Below are positions 27,070-37,117 of a DNA stretch of 64,000 bases, one piece after another. Where the stretch lies: assembly GCF_008304605.1 (NCBI RefSeq), contig NZ_PIJY01000030.1:284361-348360 (forward strand), read 5' to 3'. The notes below the pieces were generated by a model. That model was not told the DNA's origin. It saw only the letters and a program-made list of their open reading frames with translations, and ran no database searches. The translations under genes and the position numbers were made by a program. Source of the DNA: Oceanobacillus polygoni (GTDB taxonomy: Bacteria > Bacillota > Bacilli > Bacillales > Amphibacillaceae). The first letter of the stretch is position 1. The number at the start of each line of letters is the position of its first letter.

Positions 27070-27098
27070 ATTTCGCACTCCCTTTCCCGCAACTAACA

Positions 27099-27127
27099 TT
27101 GACAATTGACCGAGTAGTCATTATTAT
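27099..27127 (+). promoter_or_regulatory. Promoter of the RND exporter gene with TetR operator
   Basis: TTGACA (27099-27104), 17 nt, TATTAT (27122-27127). The spacer contains TGACCGAGTAGTCA (27107-27120), a TGAC/GTCA dyad close to the TGACCGACNGGTCA-type sites of TetR regulators. Confidence 0.6.
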
Positions 27128-27169
27128 AAGTAACGTAGTATTAAAAGTCAAATAAGGGCAGGTGTAAAG

Positions 27170-30100
27170 GTGAAAGGTATTGTAAATTTTGTCCTGAAAA
27201 ATAAACTGGCAGTATGGTTATTGACTATCATTATTACTGCTTCAGGTATTTACTCAGGGACACGTATGAAAACGGAGATGATTCCGGATATTAATATTCC
27301 TTATCTCATGGTAATGGATGTGTATCCAGGTGCAACTCCAGAACAGGTTATGGAGGACGTTTCCATACCAATTGAAAAAGCAATTAACGGACTTGAGGAC
27401 ATTAAGGCCGTTTATTCCAATTCATCATCTAATATCGCAAATATCCAAGTTGAATATGATTATGGAATTGATATGGATGAGAAAAAACGTGAGCTGCAAT
27501 CAGCACTAGAGAATGTTACATTACCAGATGATGCACAGGAACCAATCATCACATCGATTAGCATGAACATGATGCCAGTCGTAGCATTAAGTGTTAGTAG
27601 TTCAACAGAAGATATTGTGGAGTTAACATCAACTGTTAACGACATCTTACTACCAAAAATCGAAAAGCTCGATGGAGTTGCATCTGCGACCATCACAGGG
27701 CAACACATTGAGGAAGTAGAGCTATCATATGATCAGGAATTGATGGCAGAGCTTGATATCACAGAAGATACGGTTAAAGAAATGATTCAAGCAAGTGATA
27801 TGGCCGTCTCTTTAGGGCTTTATGAATTTGAAGAAGGTGAACAGGCCGTAGCGGTAGATGGAAAGTTCATGACAGAAGACGAACTTAGCGGAATGCTCAT
27901 ACCTGTTACACCAACAGAATCAAACCCTGCTCCATTTGTGGAACTCGGGGATATTGCAACAATCGAAACTGTAGGTAAAGTACAATCTGTTTCCCGTACA
28001 AACGGCGAAGATGCGATCGCAATTCAAATCGTCAAAGGACAACAGGATAATACAGTCGACGTTGTAAATGAAGTGAAGGACTTAGTTGAAGAAGAAGTAG
28101 CCTCTATTGATGGATTAATCATTGATGTATCCCTCGACCAAGGTCAGCCAATTCAAGATTCCGTCAATACGATGATTGAAAAAGCATTGTTCGGTGGATT
28201 AATCGCTGTCTTGATTATCTTACTTTTCTTACGTGATTTTAAATCAACAATTATTTCTATTATCTCGATTCCAGTTTCCGTCTTTATGGCATTACTCCTG
28301 CTAAACTGGATGGATATCACACTCAATATTATGACGCTCGGTGCAATTACCGTGGCAATTGGCCGGGTAATTGATGACTCCATCGTTGTAGTAGAAAACA
28401 TTTATCGTCGAATCCATTTGAAAGAAGAAAAACTTTCCGGAAGAGCACTCGTACGCGCGGCAACGATAGAAATGTTTAAACCAATTCTATCCTCAACCAT
28501 CGTAACAGTTGCTGTATTCGCACCACTTATTTTTGTTGGTGGCATGGTTGGCGAATTATTTATGCCATTTGCATTAACGATGACATTCGCACTCCTTGCT
28601 TCCCTAATCGTTGCGATTACAATCGTACCTGCGCTTTCGCATTTCTTATTTAAGAAAAAATTATATGGCGAGAAAGCTGAAAGCCAGCATAAAGAACAAG
28701 GAAAGCTTGCAAAAGGATATAGAAAAGTTCTTGATTGGACGCTAAATCATAAAATAATTACATCAATTGTATCCATTCTATTGTTAGTTGGTAGCTTGAT
28801 GCTAACACCTTTAATTGGCTTCAGCTTCTTAGGCAGTGAAGAAGAGAAAGTGATGTACCTAACATATACTCCTGAAGCTGGCGAATTAATGGATGAAACA
28901 TTAGAAAACATCGCAGCGGTTGAAGACGAATTATTAACACATGAAGACATTGATATTGTTCAACTTTCTGTAAATGATTCAGAAACTGCAGATCCAAATG
29001 CAGCTATGATGGGTGGCGGAGCTGGCGGTGCATTAATGTACTTGATCTTCGACCCAGACATGGAAGATTTTCCACAGGCACGTGACGAAATCTTAGAATA
29101 TGTCACAAACATTGATCAATCAGGTGAGTGGAAGAGCCAAGACTTCTCTTCTATGGGAATGACAACGAATGAAGTAAGCTATACTTTCTATAGTGAGGAT
29201 TTAGATAATCTAAACGAAGCTGTTCACATGGTCGAAGAAGAAGTAGGTAAAATCGATGGAATTGATGATGTTTCTTCAAGTGCAGAGGATGCATATGTTG
29301 AACATGTATTAAAAGTAGATCAGCAAGACCTACTGCAATACGGTTTAACGACTGGTCAAATCGTTATGATGCTAAATACATCGTCAACAAAAGATGTTAT
29401 CACAACAGTTGAAAAAGATGGTGAAACACTTGATGTTATCGTACAACAAGAGCAGACTTTCGATCCGCAGTCAATGGAGGAAATGCTGGATATTCCAGTA
29501 CCATTACAAATGGAGCCTGGAACAACGATCCAACTTTCCGAGCTTGTAACGGTTGAAGAAGGAACAACGATGAATACACTATCACGCAGTAACAATGAGT
29601 ACTACGCTACTGTTACCGGAACGATTACAGAAGATGATATTTCAAAAGCAACAGCTGACGTCGATGCAGCAATTGAAGAGCTTGACTTACCAAAAGGCGT
29701 AACAATGGGTGTCGCTGGTGTTGCAGCAGATATGGAAGAAACATTTACCCAACTGGGTATTGCAATGCTTGCTGCAATCGCGATCGTTTACTTTATTTTA
29801 GTTGTCACGTTTGGTGAAGGACTTGCACCATTTGCAATTCTCTTCTCCCTTCCGTTCGCGATCATCGGTTCATTTGTCGGATTACTTATTGCTGGAGAAA
29901 CCATTTCGGTTTCCGTTATGATGGGTCTCCTCATGTTAATCGGTATTGTTGTAACAAATGCAATCGTCCTTGTCGATCGAATCATCCACATGGAGCGAGA
30001 TGGAATGGGATTACGAGAAGCTATTCTCGAAGCTGGAGCAACACGTCTTCGCCCAATCTTAATGACAGCTCTTGCAACAATGGGCGCATTACTTCCATTA

Positions 30101-30265
30101 GCATTTGGTAATGGCGGTGGCGGTTTAATCTCGAAGGGTCTTGGTATTACAGTAATCGGAGGTCTAGCAAGCTCAACATTATTAACATTGCTTGTTGTAC
30201 CGCTTGTTTATGAATTACTATCTAAGCTATTTAAGAAAAACCGTAAAGAAATCGAAGAAAACTAA
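27170..30265 (+). CDS. swrC: RND-family efflux permease (SwrC-like)
   Basis: 1031 aa, full length for an RND transporter: a TM helix, a large periplasmic-type loop, a TM block (about residues 330-490), a second loop and a second TM block (about 850-1015). It starts MKGIVNFVLKNKLAVWLLT and has the TM4 motif AIGRVIDDSIVVVENIYR with the proton-relay aspartates, and VTNAIVLVDRI in the second half. The nearest known relative is SwrC (YerP) of B. subtilis, linked to surfactin resistance and swarming. GTG 27170 is the start with a weak site. No membrane-fusion partner is adjacent, as is usual in Gram-positives. Confidence 0.92.
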   Translation: MKGIVNFVLKNKLAVWLLTIIITASGIYSGTRMKTEMIPDINIPYLMVMDVYPGATPEQVMEDVSIPIEKAINGLEDIKAVYSNSSSNIANIQVEYDYGIDMDEKKRELQSALENVTLPDDAQEPIITSISMNMMPVVALSVSSSTEDIVELTSTVNDILLPKIEKLDGVASATITGQHIEEVELSYDQELMAELDITEDTVKEMIQASDMAVSLGLYEFEEGEQAVAVDGKFMTEDELSGMLIPVTPTESNPAPFVELGDIATIETVGKVQSVSRTNGEDAIAIQIVKGQQDNTVDVVNEVKDLVEEEVASIDGLIIDVSLDQGQPIQDSVNTMIEKALFGGLIAVLIILLFLRDFKSTIISIISIPVSVFMALLLLNWMDITLNIMTLGAITVAIGRVIDDSIVVVENIYRRIHLKEEKLSGRALVRAATIEMFKPILSSTIVTVAVFAPLIFVGGMVGELFMPFALTMTFALLASLIVAITIVPALSHFLFKKKLYGEKAESQHKEQGKLAKGYRKVLDWTLNHKIITSIVSILLLVGSLMLTPLIGFSFLGSEEEKVMYLTYTPEAGELMDETLENIAAVEDELLTHEDIDIVQLSVNDSETADPNAAMMGGGAGGALMYLIFDPDMEDFPQARDEILEYVTNIDQSGEWKSQDFSSMGMTTNEVSYTFYSEDLDNLNEAVHMVEEEVGKIDGIDDVSSSAEDAYVEHVLKVDQQDLLQYGLTTGQIVMMLNTSSTKDVITTVEKDGETLDVIVQQEQTFDPQSMEEMLDIPVPLQMEPGTTIQLSELVTVEEGTTMNTLSRSNNEYYATVTGTITEDDISKATADVDAAIEELDLPKGVTMGVAGVAADMEETFTQLGIAMLAAIAIVYFILVVTFGEGLAPFAILFSLPFAIIGSFVGLLIAGETISVSVMMGLLMLIGIVVTNAIVLVDRIIHMERDGMGLREAILEAGATRLRPILMTALATMGALLPLAFGNGGGGLISKGLGITVIGGLASSTLLTLLVVPLVYELLSKLFKKNRKEIEEN

Positions 30266-30271
30266 GTTAAC

Positions 30272-30308
30272 AAAACCCTACAGGAATTTTGTCCTGTAGG
30301 GTTTTGTT
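30272..30308. terminator. Convergent terminator (RND exporter / ykvI)
   Basis: AAAACCCTACAGGA pairs with TCCTGTAGGGTTTT (14 bp), with T-runs for both directions. Confidence 0.9.
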
Positions 30309-30381
30309 ATTTTGCGATTGCACAAATGCTCATATTTTACAATTTACAACAACTTCTTGAATTTATACACGTAATACTGTG

Positions 30382-31479
30382 TTATCCTAACTCCCTCTGT
30401 TGCTCCTGTTTCATTTTTAGATGGCTTTCTTCATCAATTTTTTTCATTTTAAATGGCGCAATGATTAGTACTGCAATAAGCACAAGGCCGAGATAGCCGA
30501 TTAGCGGATAAAAATAACTAACTAAGTCTGTAAATCCTGCAAAGCTTGCAATATATGCAACAATCATCGTTCCTATTAGGAATGGCTTATAACGTTTTGT
30601 TCCAACCTCTGCAAATCGTACTACAAATGAGAAGAACATGCTTACCGCTGTATTATAAATCATTCCAAATATGACAATTGACATCATTACACCAAGTAAT
30701 GGTGATAAACCATTTACGATACCAAGCATTGGCATATCTAAGCTACCAACCTCTTCTATCTTAGCGAAAATAGCAAAGTGGCTAAGTAAAATTAAAACTC
30801 CTAGACCAAGCCCACCAACTAGTCCACCAATCGCAGCTGTTTTTCTATTTGCTTCAGCACCACCCATAACAATTGCCATTGATGCTCCCACTGCCGTATT
30901 AAAGGAAACATAATTAATTCCCGAGATAAACCAGTTCGGTAATGAAGTTGGCTGTTCCCTCGCAAGACTATCGAGAGCTGCAAACGAGCCATCTAATGTT
31001 AGAAAACTATAAACTGAAATGATTAAGACAAACAGTACTAGAAAAGGTGTAATACTCCCGATAATGGAAACAATCCGATCAACTTTTAACATGCCTGTTA
31101 AGATTACAAGCAACAACATCAAGGTTGTTCCAAAAACATACGGCATGCCAAATTGCTGGTTCAAGTTCGATCCCGCTCCCGCTATCATCACTACCCCTAC
31201 CCCAAACAAAGTAAAAATAAGAATATAGTCAATTACTTTTCCAAGATATCGTCCACTTATTTCATAAATAACCTCTTTATGAGATGTTGTTTGCTTCCGG
31301 CTGCCCAACCAAACAAGCACCATCCCGACATAAGCAAATAAAGCGCTTGCAATAATTGCACCAACAATACCCATTACCCCAAAGCTTGTAAAGTACTGTA
31401 GCACTTCTTGTCCAGATGCAAATCCTGCTCCAACAATCACACCGATAAAAGCGCTTCCAATTTTTAACGTATTTTTCAT
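30382..31479 (-). CDS. ykvI: YkvI-family membrane protein
   Basis: 365 aa with about ten membrane helices; ATG 31479 follows GGGGGAG. The first helix carries IGSAFIGVIVGAGFASGQEVLQYFT, characteristic of the YkvI family, which is related to amino-acid/branched-chain type transporters of the APC/LeuT fold. The short tail is charged (MKKIDEESHLKMKQEQQR). Transport function is inferred from fold family only; substrate unknown. Monocistronic. Confidence 0.85.
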   Translation of the reverse strand: MKNTLKIGSAFIGVIVGAGFASGQEVLQYFTSFGVMGIVGAIIASALFAYVGMVLVWLGSRKQTTSHKEVIYEISGRYLGKVIDYILIFTLFGVGVVMIAGAGSNLNQQFGMPYVFGTTLMLLLVILTGMLKVDRIVSIIGSITPFLVLFVLIISVYSFLTLDGSFAALDSLAREQPTSLPNWFISGINYVSFNTAVGASMAIVMGGAEANRKTAAIGGLVGGLGLGVLILLSHFAIFAKIEEVGSLDMPMLGIVNGLSPLLGVMMSIVIFGMIYNTAVSMFFSFVVRFAEVGTKRYKPFLIGTMIVAYIASFAGFTDLVSYFYPLIGYLGLVLIAVLIIAPFKMKKIDEESHLKMKQEQQRELG

Positions 31480-31659
31480 CGTGTCTCCCCCTTTGGTTGT
31501 CCCTCATAAATTATAACAGCTAATAGATGAAATCTATTTGTGTATATACTAAAATGTAAAGTAGCTAGTTCGTGTATCTACTCAAATCTTGTTTATTTTC
31601 CCAGTATTTTTTTCCATAAAAACCAAGACAATCCAAATTTAAAATGAGGAAGGTATTTC

Positions 31660-32916
31660 ATGCGCAATAAACCTAACCACCTAGAGTTTTTAAAAAACAG
31701 ATTGAATGAAGTATTCCAATCACCGGATCAATTAGCTGATTGGATCGGTGATATTTTTGAGTGTCCTATTACAATAGAAGATTCTAACCACCACGTTGTA
31801 TCCTACAGTAAACACAAAGAAAATATTGATGAAGCGCGTATAGGAACGATTATGAATCGCAAAGTTCCAGATAAAGTTATTAATGGTCTCTGGAAAAAAG
31901 GGGTTATGCCTAAACTTATCGATCGTGATGAACCTGTCGTTATTCCACAAATTGAAGAAATTGGACTTGGAAATCGTGTAGCCATTTCGATTCGCGAAAA
32001 AAATGAAATTCTAGGTTTTATATGGGCACATACTGGCGATAAAAAACTGAGTGAGGATGAACTCGAGCTACTTCAAGAAGTCGCTAAACAAGTTCGCAAA
32101 TTCTTCTTGAAGCACCCGAAACGGAATCGTAAATCGGAAGAAAGTTATAACGACTTTTTCTGGCAACTGCTCACTGGAGACATTAAAGACACAGATAAAT
32201 TAACCAAACAGGCTAAACAGCTTAATATTCAACTTGAAGGCGACCTTGCTATCGTTGTTATACGGTTTGCAGACGAAATAACCGAGCAAATAGAAAAGCA
32301 TGCGTACTATTTAGCAGAAACACAACTACAGGTGAAATCACTTCTTCGTCTATTTGATGGTAAGGAATTCATTATGCTTATTCGTCATCATAAAAAGGAT
32401 GATCCAGCATATTTATTAGCTGAATTTATCAAGCAAATTATAGAAAAAATCAGTAACCAGCTTGCACTAAAAAACGTAAGTGGATCAGCCGGCTCTTTCT
32501 ATGATTCAGCAAAGCAAATAAATGAAAGCTATAAACAAGCATTAAACGTATTAAATCTAAAAGAAAAATACCCTGAGAATCTAGAAGACACCTTTTTATT
32601 TGAGGACCTCGGAGTTTACCAATTTATAGAGGAACTTTTTGAGATTCGAAAAGCAAGTCATAGGCAGAATAAGTACATTGAAAGATTACGATTGTACGAT
32701 AAGAAACACCAAACTTCCCTCACGGACTCTTTACAAGCTTACTTAAATTGTGATTGTAACGTTTATCAAACCGCAAAGGAGCTATTTATTCACCCAAATA
32801 CAATGAACTATCGACTAAAAAGAATTCGAGAAGTCTCTATGCTGGACTTAAAAGATCCAAATCAGAAAACTGCCGTTTATTTGGATTTTATCATGGAAAG
32901 CATGCATAAAGGGTGA
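31660..32916 (+). CDS. adeR: PucR-type transcriptional activator of alanine dehydrogenase (AdeR)
   Basis: 418 aa. Residues about 1-150 are a GAF-like sensory part; about 165-300 a GGDEF-related region common to this family; the end (YQTAKELFIHPNTMNYRLKRI) is the PucR C-terminal helix-turn-helix. The gene sits directly before ald, as adeR does in B. subtilis, where AdeR activates ald in response to alanine. ATG 31660 follows GAGGAAGG. The name rests on family plus position. Confidence 0.87.
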   Translation: MRNKPNHLEFLKNRLNEVFQSPDQLADWIGDIFECPITIEDSNHHVVSYSKHKENIDEARIGTIMNRKVPDKVINGLWKKGVMPKLIDRDEPVVIPQIEEIGLGNRVAISIREKNEILGFIWAHTGDKKLSEDELELLQEVAKQVRKFFLKHPKRNRKSEESYNDFFWQLLTGDIKDTDKLTKQAKQLNIQLEGDLAIVVIRFADEITEQIEKHAYYLAETQLQVKSLLRLFDGKEFIMLIRHHKKDDPAYLLAEFIKQIIEKISNQLALKNVSGSAGSFYDSAKQINESYKQALNVLNLKEKYPENLEDTFLFEDLGVYQFIEELFEIRKASHRQNKYIERLRLYDKKHQTSLTDSLQAYLNCDCNVYQTAKELFIHPNTMNYRLKRIREVSMLDLKDPNQKTAVYLDFIMESMHKG

Positions 32917-32978
32917 TTTGTGCAAATACACAAAGCCCCCTTCTCCTTTTCATTTTTTTAAATGAAGAAAAAACACAA

Positions 32979-32992
32979 AGAAAGCGTTACCA
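32979..32992 (+). promoter_or_regulatory. Possible cre (CcpA) site upstream of ald
   Basis: AGAAAGCGTTACCA matches the cre consensus at 12 of 14 positions, 37 nt before the ald start. Weak enough to be chance. Confidence 0.35.
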
Positions 32993-33028
32993 TGGGAATT
33001 GTAAATAGATTATGAGGAGATGGTAAAC

Positions 33029-34159
33029 ATGATTATAGGGGTACTCAAAGAAATTAAAAATAACGAAAACCGCGTTGCGATGACGCCTGCAGGGGTAGTA
33101 AATTTAGTAAAAGCAGGGCAAACGGTCATTATTGAAAAGGACGCAGGATTAGGGAGCAGCTTTACAAATGAAGAGTATATCGAGGCTGGTGCTGAGATCA
33201 TTGAAAGCGCTTCAGATGTTTGGGCGAAATCCGACATGATTATGAAAGTAAAAGAACCACTCCCATCTGAATATAAATATTTCCGTGAAGGATTAATTTT
33301 ATTTACCTACCTTCACTTAGCTGCAGAGCCAGATTTGGCACAAGCGTTAGTCGAGAATAAAGTAACAGCGATCGCTTATGAAACGATTACGGTTAACCGT
33401 ACACTGCCTTTGCTTACTCCAATGAGTGAGGTTGCTGGTCGTATGGCAACTCAAATCGGAGCACAATATCTTGAGAAATCAAAAGGTGGTAAAGGAGTTC
33501 TTCTCAGTGGAATTCCAGGTGTTAATCGCGGTAAAGTTACCATCATTGGTGGTGGAGCTGTAGGTACAAACGCCGCTCGTATTGCGCTCGGTCTTGGAGC
33601 TGAAGTTACCATTATAGACTTGAACCCAACACGTTTACGTGAATTGGATGATATCTTTGGTTCAAGCATTCAAACGTTAATGTCTAACCCTTACAATATT
33701 GCAGAAGCTGTGAAAACTTCTGATTTAGTAATTGGTTCCGTTTTAATCCCAGGTGCAAAGGCGCCAAAGCTTGTTAGTGAAGAAATGGTTAAATCTATGC
33801 AGCCGGGATCAGTGATTGTCGATGTTGCGATTGACCAAGGTGGAAACTTTGAAACTGTTGACCATCCTACAACTCATGATGATCCAATCTATGTAAAACA
33901 TGATGTGCTACATTATGCAGTTGCGAACATCCCTGGTGCTGTACCACGCACAGCGACAGTCGGCTTAACCAATGTAACTGTACCATATGCAGCACAAATA
34001 GGTGCAAAAGGAGTTGCAAAAGCCATTCAAGATAACCCAGCAATTGGCACTGGTGTAAATGTCATGAATGGAAAAGTTACCTACGAAGCTGTCGCACGCG
34101 ACCTTGGGTATGATTATGTTTCCTTAGAAGATGTAATAAACGAACCAGCAACAATATAA
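33029..34159 (+). CDS. ald: Alanine dehydrogenase
   Basis: 376 aa, started at ATG 33029, 9 nt after GAGGAG; an ATG three codons earlier is inside the usual spacing. It converts L-alanine to pyruvate and ammonia with NAD+. Visible: [17 protein letters not shown] at the start, substrate-site [11 protein letters not shown] and [10 protein letters not shown], and the NAD-binding [20 protein letters not shown] followed by Asp in IDLNP. Conserved from end to end. Adjacent adeR probably activates it; a terminator at 34168 separates it from alr. Confidence 0.97.
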   Translation: MIIGVLKEIKNNENRVAMTPAGVVNLVKAGQTVIIEKDAGLGSSFTNEEYIEAGAEIIESASDVWAKSDMIMKVKEPLPSEYKYFREGLILFTYLHLAAEPDLAQALVENKVTAIAYETITVNRTLPLLTPMSEVAGRMATQIGAQYLEKSKGGKGVLLSGIPGVNRGKVTIIGGGAVGTNAARIALGLGAEVTIIDLNPTRLRELDDIFGSSIQTLMSNPYNIAEAVKTSDLVIGSVLIPGAKAPKLVSEEMVKSMQPGSVIVDVAIDQGGNFETVDHPTTHDDPIYVKHDVLHYAVANIPGAVPRTATVGLTNVTVPYAAQIGAKGVAKAIQDNPAIGTGVNVMNGKVTYEAVARDLGYDYVSLEDVINEPATI

Positions 34160-34167
34160 CGTTAGCA

Positions 34168-34203
34168 AAATACCCTTCTCTTATACTTAGAAGGGTATTT
34201 TTT
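34168..34203 (+). terminator. ald terminator
   Basis: AAATACCCTTCT pairs with AGAAGGGTATTT (12 bp), then TTT. The alr ribosome binding site follows at once, so alr may be served by readthrough or by a promoter within ald. Confidence 0.85.
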
Positions 34204-34220
34204 CACCTGGAGGGATAATG

Positions 34221-35423
34221 ATGACAATCAGAAGTTATCGTGACACGTGGGTAGAAATATCACTTGATGCGATTCATAATAATGTACGTGTATTTAAAAA
34301 CTATATCGGAACAAATAGCAAGCTAATGGCTGTTGTAAAAGCAGATGGCTATGGTCATGGAGCGGTCGAAGTTGCAAAAGAAGCACTCGCGTCTGGAGCG
34401 GACTATTTAGCAGTTGCTATCCTTGATGAAGCGATCCAACTTAGGGAGGCCGGGATTCATTCACCACTATTGGTACTTGGCTATACGCCTTTGCGTGCTA
34501 TCCCAACCGCAATTAATTTTGATATTACCTTGACTGTTTTTACAGAGGAAATTGCACGTAAAATCAAAGAAGTTGCAGAAGAAAAGCAAAAACAAGCCCG
34601 CGTTCATATAAAAATAGACAGTGGAATGAATCGAGTTGGCATTCGTACTAAGGAAGATGCGCTTGACCTTGCCGCATCACTAGCATCTGATTTCGTCACC
34701 TTAGAAGGTATATTCACCCATTTCGCAGATGCTGATAATCTAGATGCAACCTATACTGAGAGTCAATTCCAATCATTTATGAATATAATTACCGCACTGG
34801 AGGAAAACCAAATATTCATTCCGATTAAGCATTGCTGTAACAGCGCAGCAACAATCGCTCACCCATCTATGCATCTAGACATGGTTCGAGTTGGTGTCAG
34901 CATGTATGGTCTATATCCGAGCGAACATTTAAAAGAAAAGATCACATTAAAACAAGCAATGAGTCTGAAAACAAAAGCCGTATACATCAAGACAATTGAT
35001 ACTGAACAAGCAATTAGCTATGGCTGCACCTTTACAACAAATGAAACTTCAACTATTGCAACGATACCTTTAGGATATGCTGATGGTTTCTCACGTTCCC
35101 TATCAAATAGAGGACATGTCACCGTACATGGAAAGCAAGCTCCTATCGTCGGCCGTATATGCATGGACCAATCGATGATTGACGTGTCTGCTATCGGAAC
35201 TGTACAGCCCGATGATGTTTTTACTATTTTTGGTGATCCGAACGACGGCTATATCTCCATGGGTGAAGTAGCTGAACAAATGAACACCATCCATTACGAA
35301 ACAGCTTGTTTGATCGGGAAACGAGTGCCGAGAATGTATGTAAAGGATGAGAAAAATTTGGACGCTGTTGCTAGCCATATTGAAACGTCCATTGATTTGG
35401 AAATTTATGCAGTTAATCAATAG
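34221..35423 (+). CDS. alr: Alanine racemase
   Basis: 400 aa; ATG 34221 is 6 nt after TGGAGGG, with ATG 34218 directly before it as alternative. A PLP enzyme interconverting L- and D-alanine for the cell wall. Lys in MAVVKADGYGHGA binds PLP; Tyr in ISYGCTFT is the second catalytic base; the N-terminal WVEISLDAIHNNV and RVGVSMYGLYPS are family hallmarks. It lies only 60 nt behind ald, so L-alanine breakdown and D-alanine supply are neighbours. Bacilli usually carry a second alr elsewhere; which role this copy has is unknown. Confidence 0.95.
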   Translation: MTIRSYRDTWVEISLDAIHNNVRVFKNYIGTNSKLMAVVKADGYGHGAVEVAKEALASGADYLAVAILDEAIQLREAGIHSPLLVLGYTPLRAIPTAINFDITLTVFTEEIARKIKEVAEEKQKQARVHIKIDSGMNRVGIRTKEDALDLAASLASDFVTLEGIFTHFADADNLDATYTESQFQSFMNIITALEENQIFIPIKHCCNSAATIAHPSMHLDMVRVGVSMYGLYPSEHLKEKITLKQAMSLKTKAVYIKTIDTEQAISYGCTFTTNETSTIATIPLGYADGFSRSLSNRGHVTVHGKQAPIVGRICMDQSMIDVSAIGTVQPDDVFTIFGDPNDGYISMGEVAEQMNTIHYETACLIGKRVPRMYVKDEKNLDAVASHIETSIDLEIYAVNQ

Positions 35424-35455
35424 TTAGATATTGATTAACTAGAACTGAAATAATA

Positions 35456-35496
35456 AGAAAAAGGTTAGCTTCCATCTATTTAGCTGGAAGCTACCT
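35456..35496 (-). terminator. Terminator of the lyase gene
   Basis: TAGCTTCCA pairs with TGGAAGCTA (9 bp); on the minus strand ACCTTTTTCTT follows. It lies between the convergent alr and lyase genes. Confidence 0.75.
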
Positions 35497-35519
35497 TCTA
35501 ATCAAACTAACAATGAATA

Positions 35520-36920
35520 CTACTTCTTTCTTCTCTCAATCATATCTCTTACTACATCAGGGTTCGTTCCCCCAGTTATCCTTCTTCTTGCTACAAACTG
35601 TTTTGGATCAATGATCGCTTGCCAATCTTCATTTTTAAGTTGAACATCGCTAAGCCATTCATTTACTTTCGCGAGTGGAACTTCATATAGTTCTTTTCCT
35701 GCTTCCTCTACCTTTTTGGCAATTACACTAGCTTTTTTATGCGCTAACCGAAATGAAATACGGTAATCTCTTGCCAATACATCTGCAAGTTCTGTAATCG
35801 TTATCATATTTTCTCTCGCTTGTTGAGAAGCACGTCCCTTATTAAACTCCAACGTAAGCATAACAGCACGCATTAATCGCAACACTCGTGTAGCTTTTTG
35901 ATAACCTGCATATAGATGTGGTTGCAGATCGTCTTCCGTATCATTTATATCTCCAAAAGGGGTGTTATGAATCATATGAACTACAGCCAGCCCTTCCGCA
36001 GCCGCACTGCTTGCAATTGCACGAGAATGCTCAATGGAAACGGGATTTCTTTTTTGTGGCATAATACTGCTAATTTGAACGTACGCATTAGAAACCTTTA
36101 TTAAACCTACCTCTTTTGAAGCCATACGTAACATTTCCTGAAGCCATCTTCCCATGTTAGTCATCAAACTTACTAGCGCCTGCGCTGCTTCAATTAGATA
36201 ATCTCCTGTTCCAATTGCATCATATGAATTCTCTATCAATCCATCAAATTCAAGCAATTCCACCATTCGCTCTCTGTTTATAGGAAATCCGGTAGTAGTG
36301 ATTGCTGCCGCCCCCATCGGAGATTGATTCACTGTCACAAAAGCTTGTTTCAATCTTTGAATATCTCGACTTAAATTATCATAAATAGCTACAAGGTAAT
36401 GGCCAAATGTTGTTGGTTGAGCAGGTTGCGTATGCGTGTGAGCTGGCATAGTAGATTCAACATGTTTTTCTGCCTGGTAAAGAATTGCTCTATTTAATTG
36501 TTCTGCTTCTTTAATCGCTTGTTCAATATAATCTCTAATAACAATGCGATACATCGCTTCTCCCATATCATTTCTACTTTTTGCAATATGCATTTTTCCT
36601 GCCAGATCAGCACCAATAAGATTTCCAATCCGAGATTCTACGAGAAAAAAAAGATCCTCATGTTGAGAAGAATACATCAATTCAGCTCGATCAAGACATT
36701 CTACCTGCTTCACACCTTCTAATATTTCAGTACACTCATCACCTGTTAAAATCCCCTGCTCCATCAACATAATAGTATGTGCTTTATGGATTTTAAACAT
36801 TGCTTCATATAAATACTTTTTTTGATCATCAAATATCGGCTTTAACAGTTCATCAATATAGGTCTTACCAGGAAATTCAACTCCTTCAGCCTCTTCAAAC
36901 TGCTCCTTGATTCTATTCAT
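35520..36920 (-). CDS. Argininosuccinate lyase-like C-N lyase of the sugar cluster
   Basis: 466 aa, fumarase/aspartase superfamily. It has the flexible catalytic loop signature SSIMPQKRNP (serine base), HTHTQPAQPTTFGHY with the second conserved His, and an equivalent of the ASL RSRND motif that reads MHIAKSRNDMGEA, departing from the usual ARSRNDQ. No argG or other arginine gene is near; instead it is divergent from a ROK repressor and a sugar ABC operon, with which it shares an operator-like motif (36962-36978). So it may be a relative that removes fumarate from an aspartate- or succinate-linked amine rather than an arginine enzyme. The fold is certain, the substrate is not. Confidence 0.8.
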   Translation of the reverse strand: MNRIKEQFEEAEGVEFPGKTYIDELLKPIFDDQKKYLYEAMFKIHKAHTIMLMEQGILTGDECTEILEGVKQVECLDRAELMYSSQHEDLFFLVESRIGNLIGADLAGKMHIAKSRNDMGEAMYRIVIRDYIEQAIKEAEQLNRAILYQAEKHVESTMPAHTHTQPAQPTTFGHYLVAIYDNLSRDIQRLKQAFVTVNQSPMGAAAITTTGFPINRERMVELLEFDGLIENSYDAIGTGDYLIEAAQALVSLMTNMGRWLQEMLRMASKEVGLIKVSNAYVQISSIMPQKRNPVSIEHSRAIASSAAAEGLAVVHMIHNTPFGDINDTEDDLQPHLYAGYQKATRVLRLMRAVMLTLEFNKGRASQQARENMITITELADVLARDYRISFRLAHKKASVIAKKVEEAGKELYEVPLAKVNEWLSDVQLKNEDWQAIIDPKQFVARRRITGGTNPDVVRDMIERRKK

Positions 36921-36961
36921 TTCCTACACCTCAATATTGTGTAATATATTTCTTTACAGTT

Positions 36962-36978
36962 AGTTAACCTTACTTACC
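36962..36978 (-). promoter_or_regulatory. Candidate ROK operator, lyase side
   Basis: AGTTAACCTTACTTACC, 42 nt upstream of the lyase start, matches the site before the ROK gene (37118-37134) at 15 of 17 positions in the same orientation. Confidence 0.6.
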
Positions 36979-37065
36979 AATCATTGTAGCGGATTGCATT
37001 CTCCTTTGTAAAGCATTAATTTTTAAAATAATAACTAAACTTAAAATTAACTTTATTTTTAGTTT

Positions 37066-37079
37066 TGTAAACGTTGACA
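37066..37079 (+). promoter_or_regulatory. cre (CcpA) site
   Basis: TGTAAACGTTGACA fits the cre consensus TGWAANCGNTNWCA at every position. Its last six bases are the -35 box TTGACA of the ROK promoter (-10 TATTAT at 37097-37102, spacer 17), so CcpA would block initiation when glucose is present. Confidence 0.85.
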
Positions 37080-37102
37080 TTAAGAAAGATTAATAGTATT
37101 AT
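37074..37102 (+). promoter_or_regulatory. Promoter of the ROK / sugar ABC operon
   Basis: TTGACA (37074-37079), 17 nt, TATTAT (37097-37102). Flanked by the cre site and the operator-like motif just downstream. Confidence 0.65.
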
Positions 37103-37117
37103 AATTTTCAATTAATA

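Noticed and set aside
32917..33028. Possible adeR terminator
   Set aside because: AAAGCCCCCTT followed by T-rich sequence has no complementary arm, so no hairpin forms.
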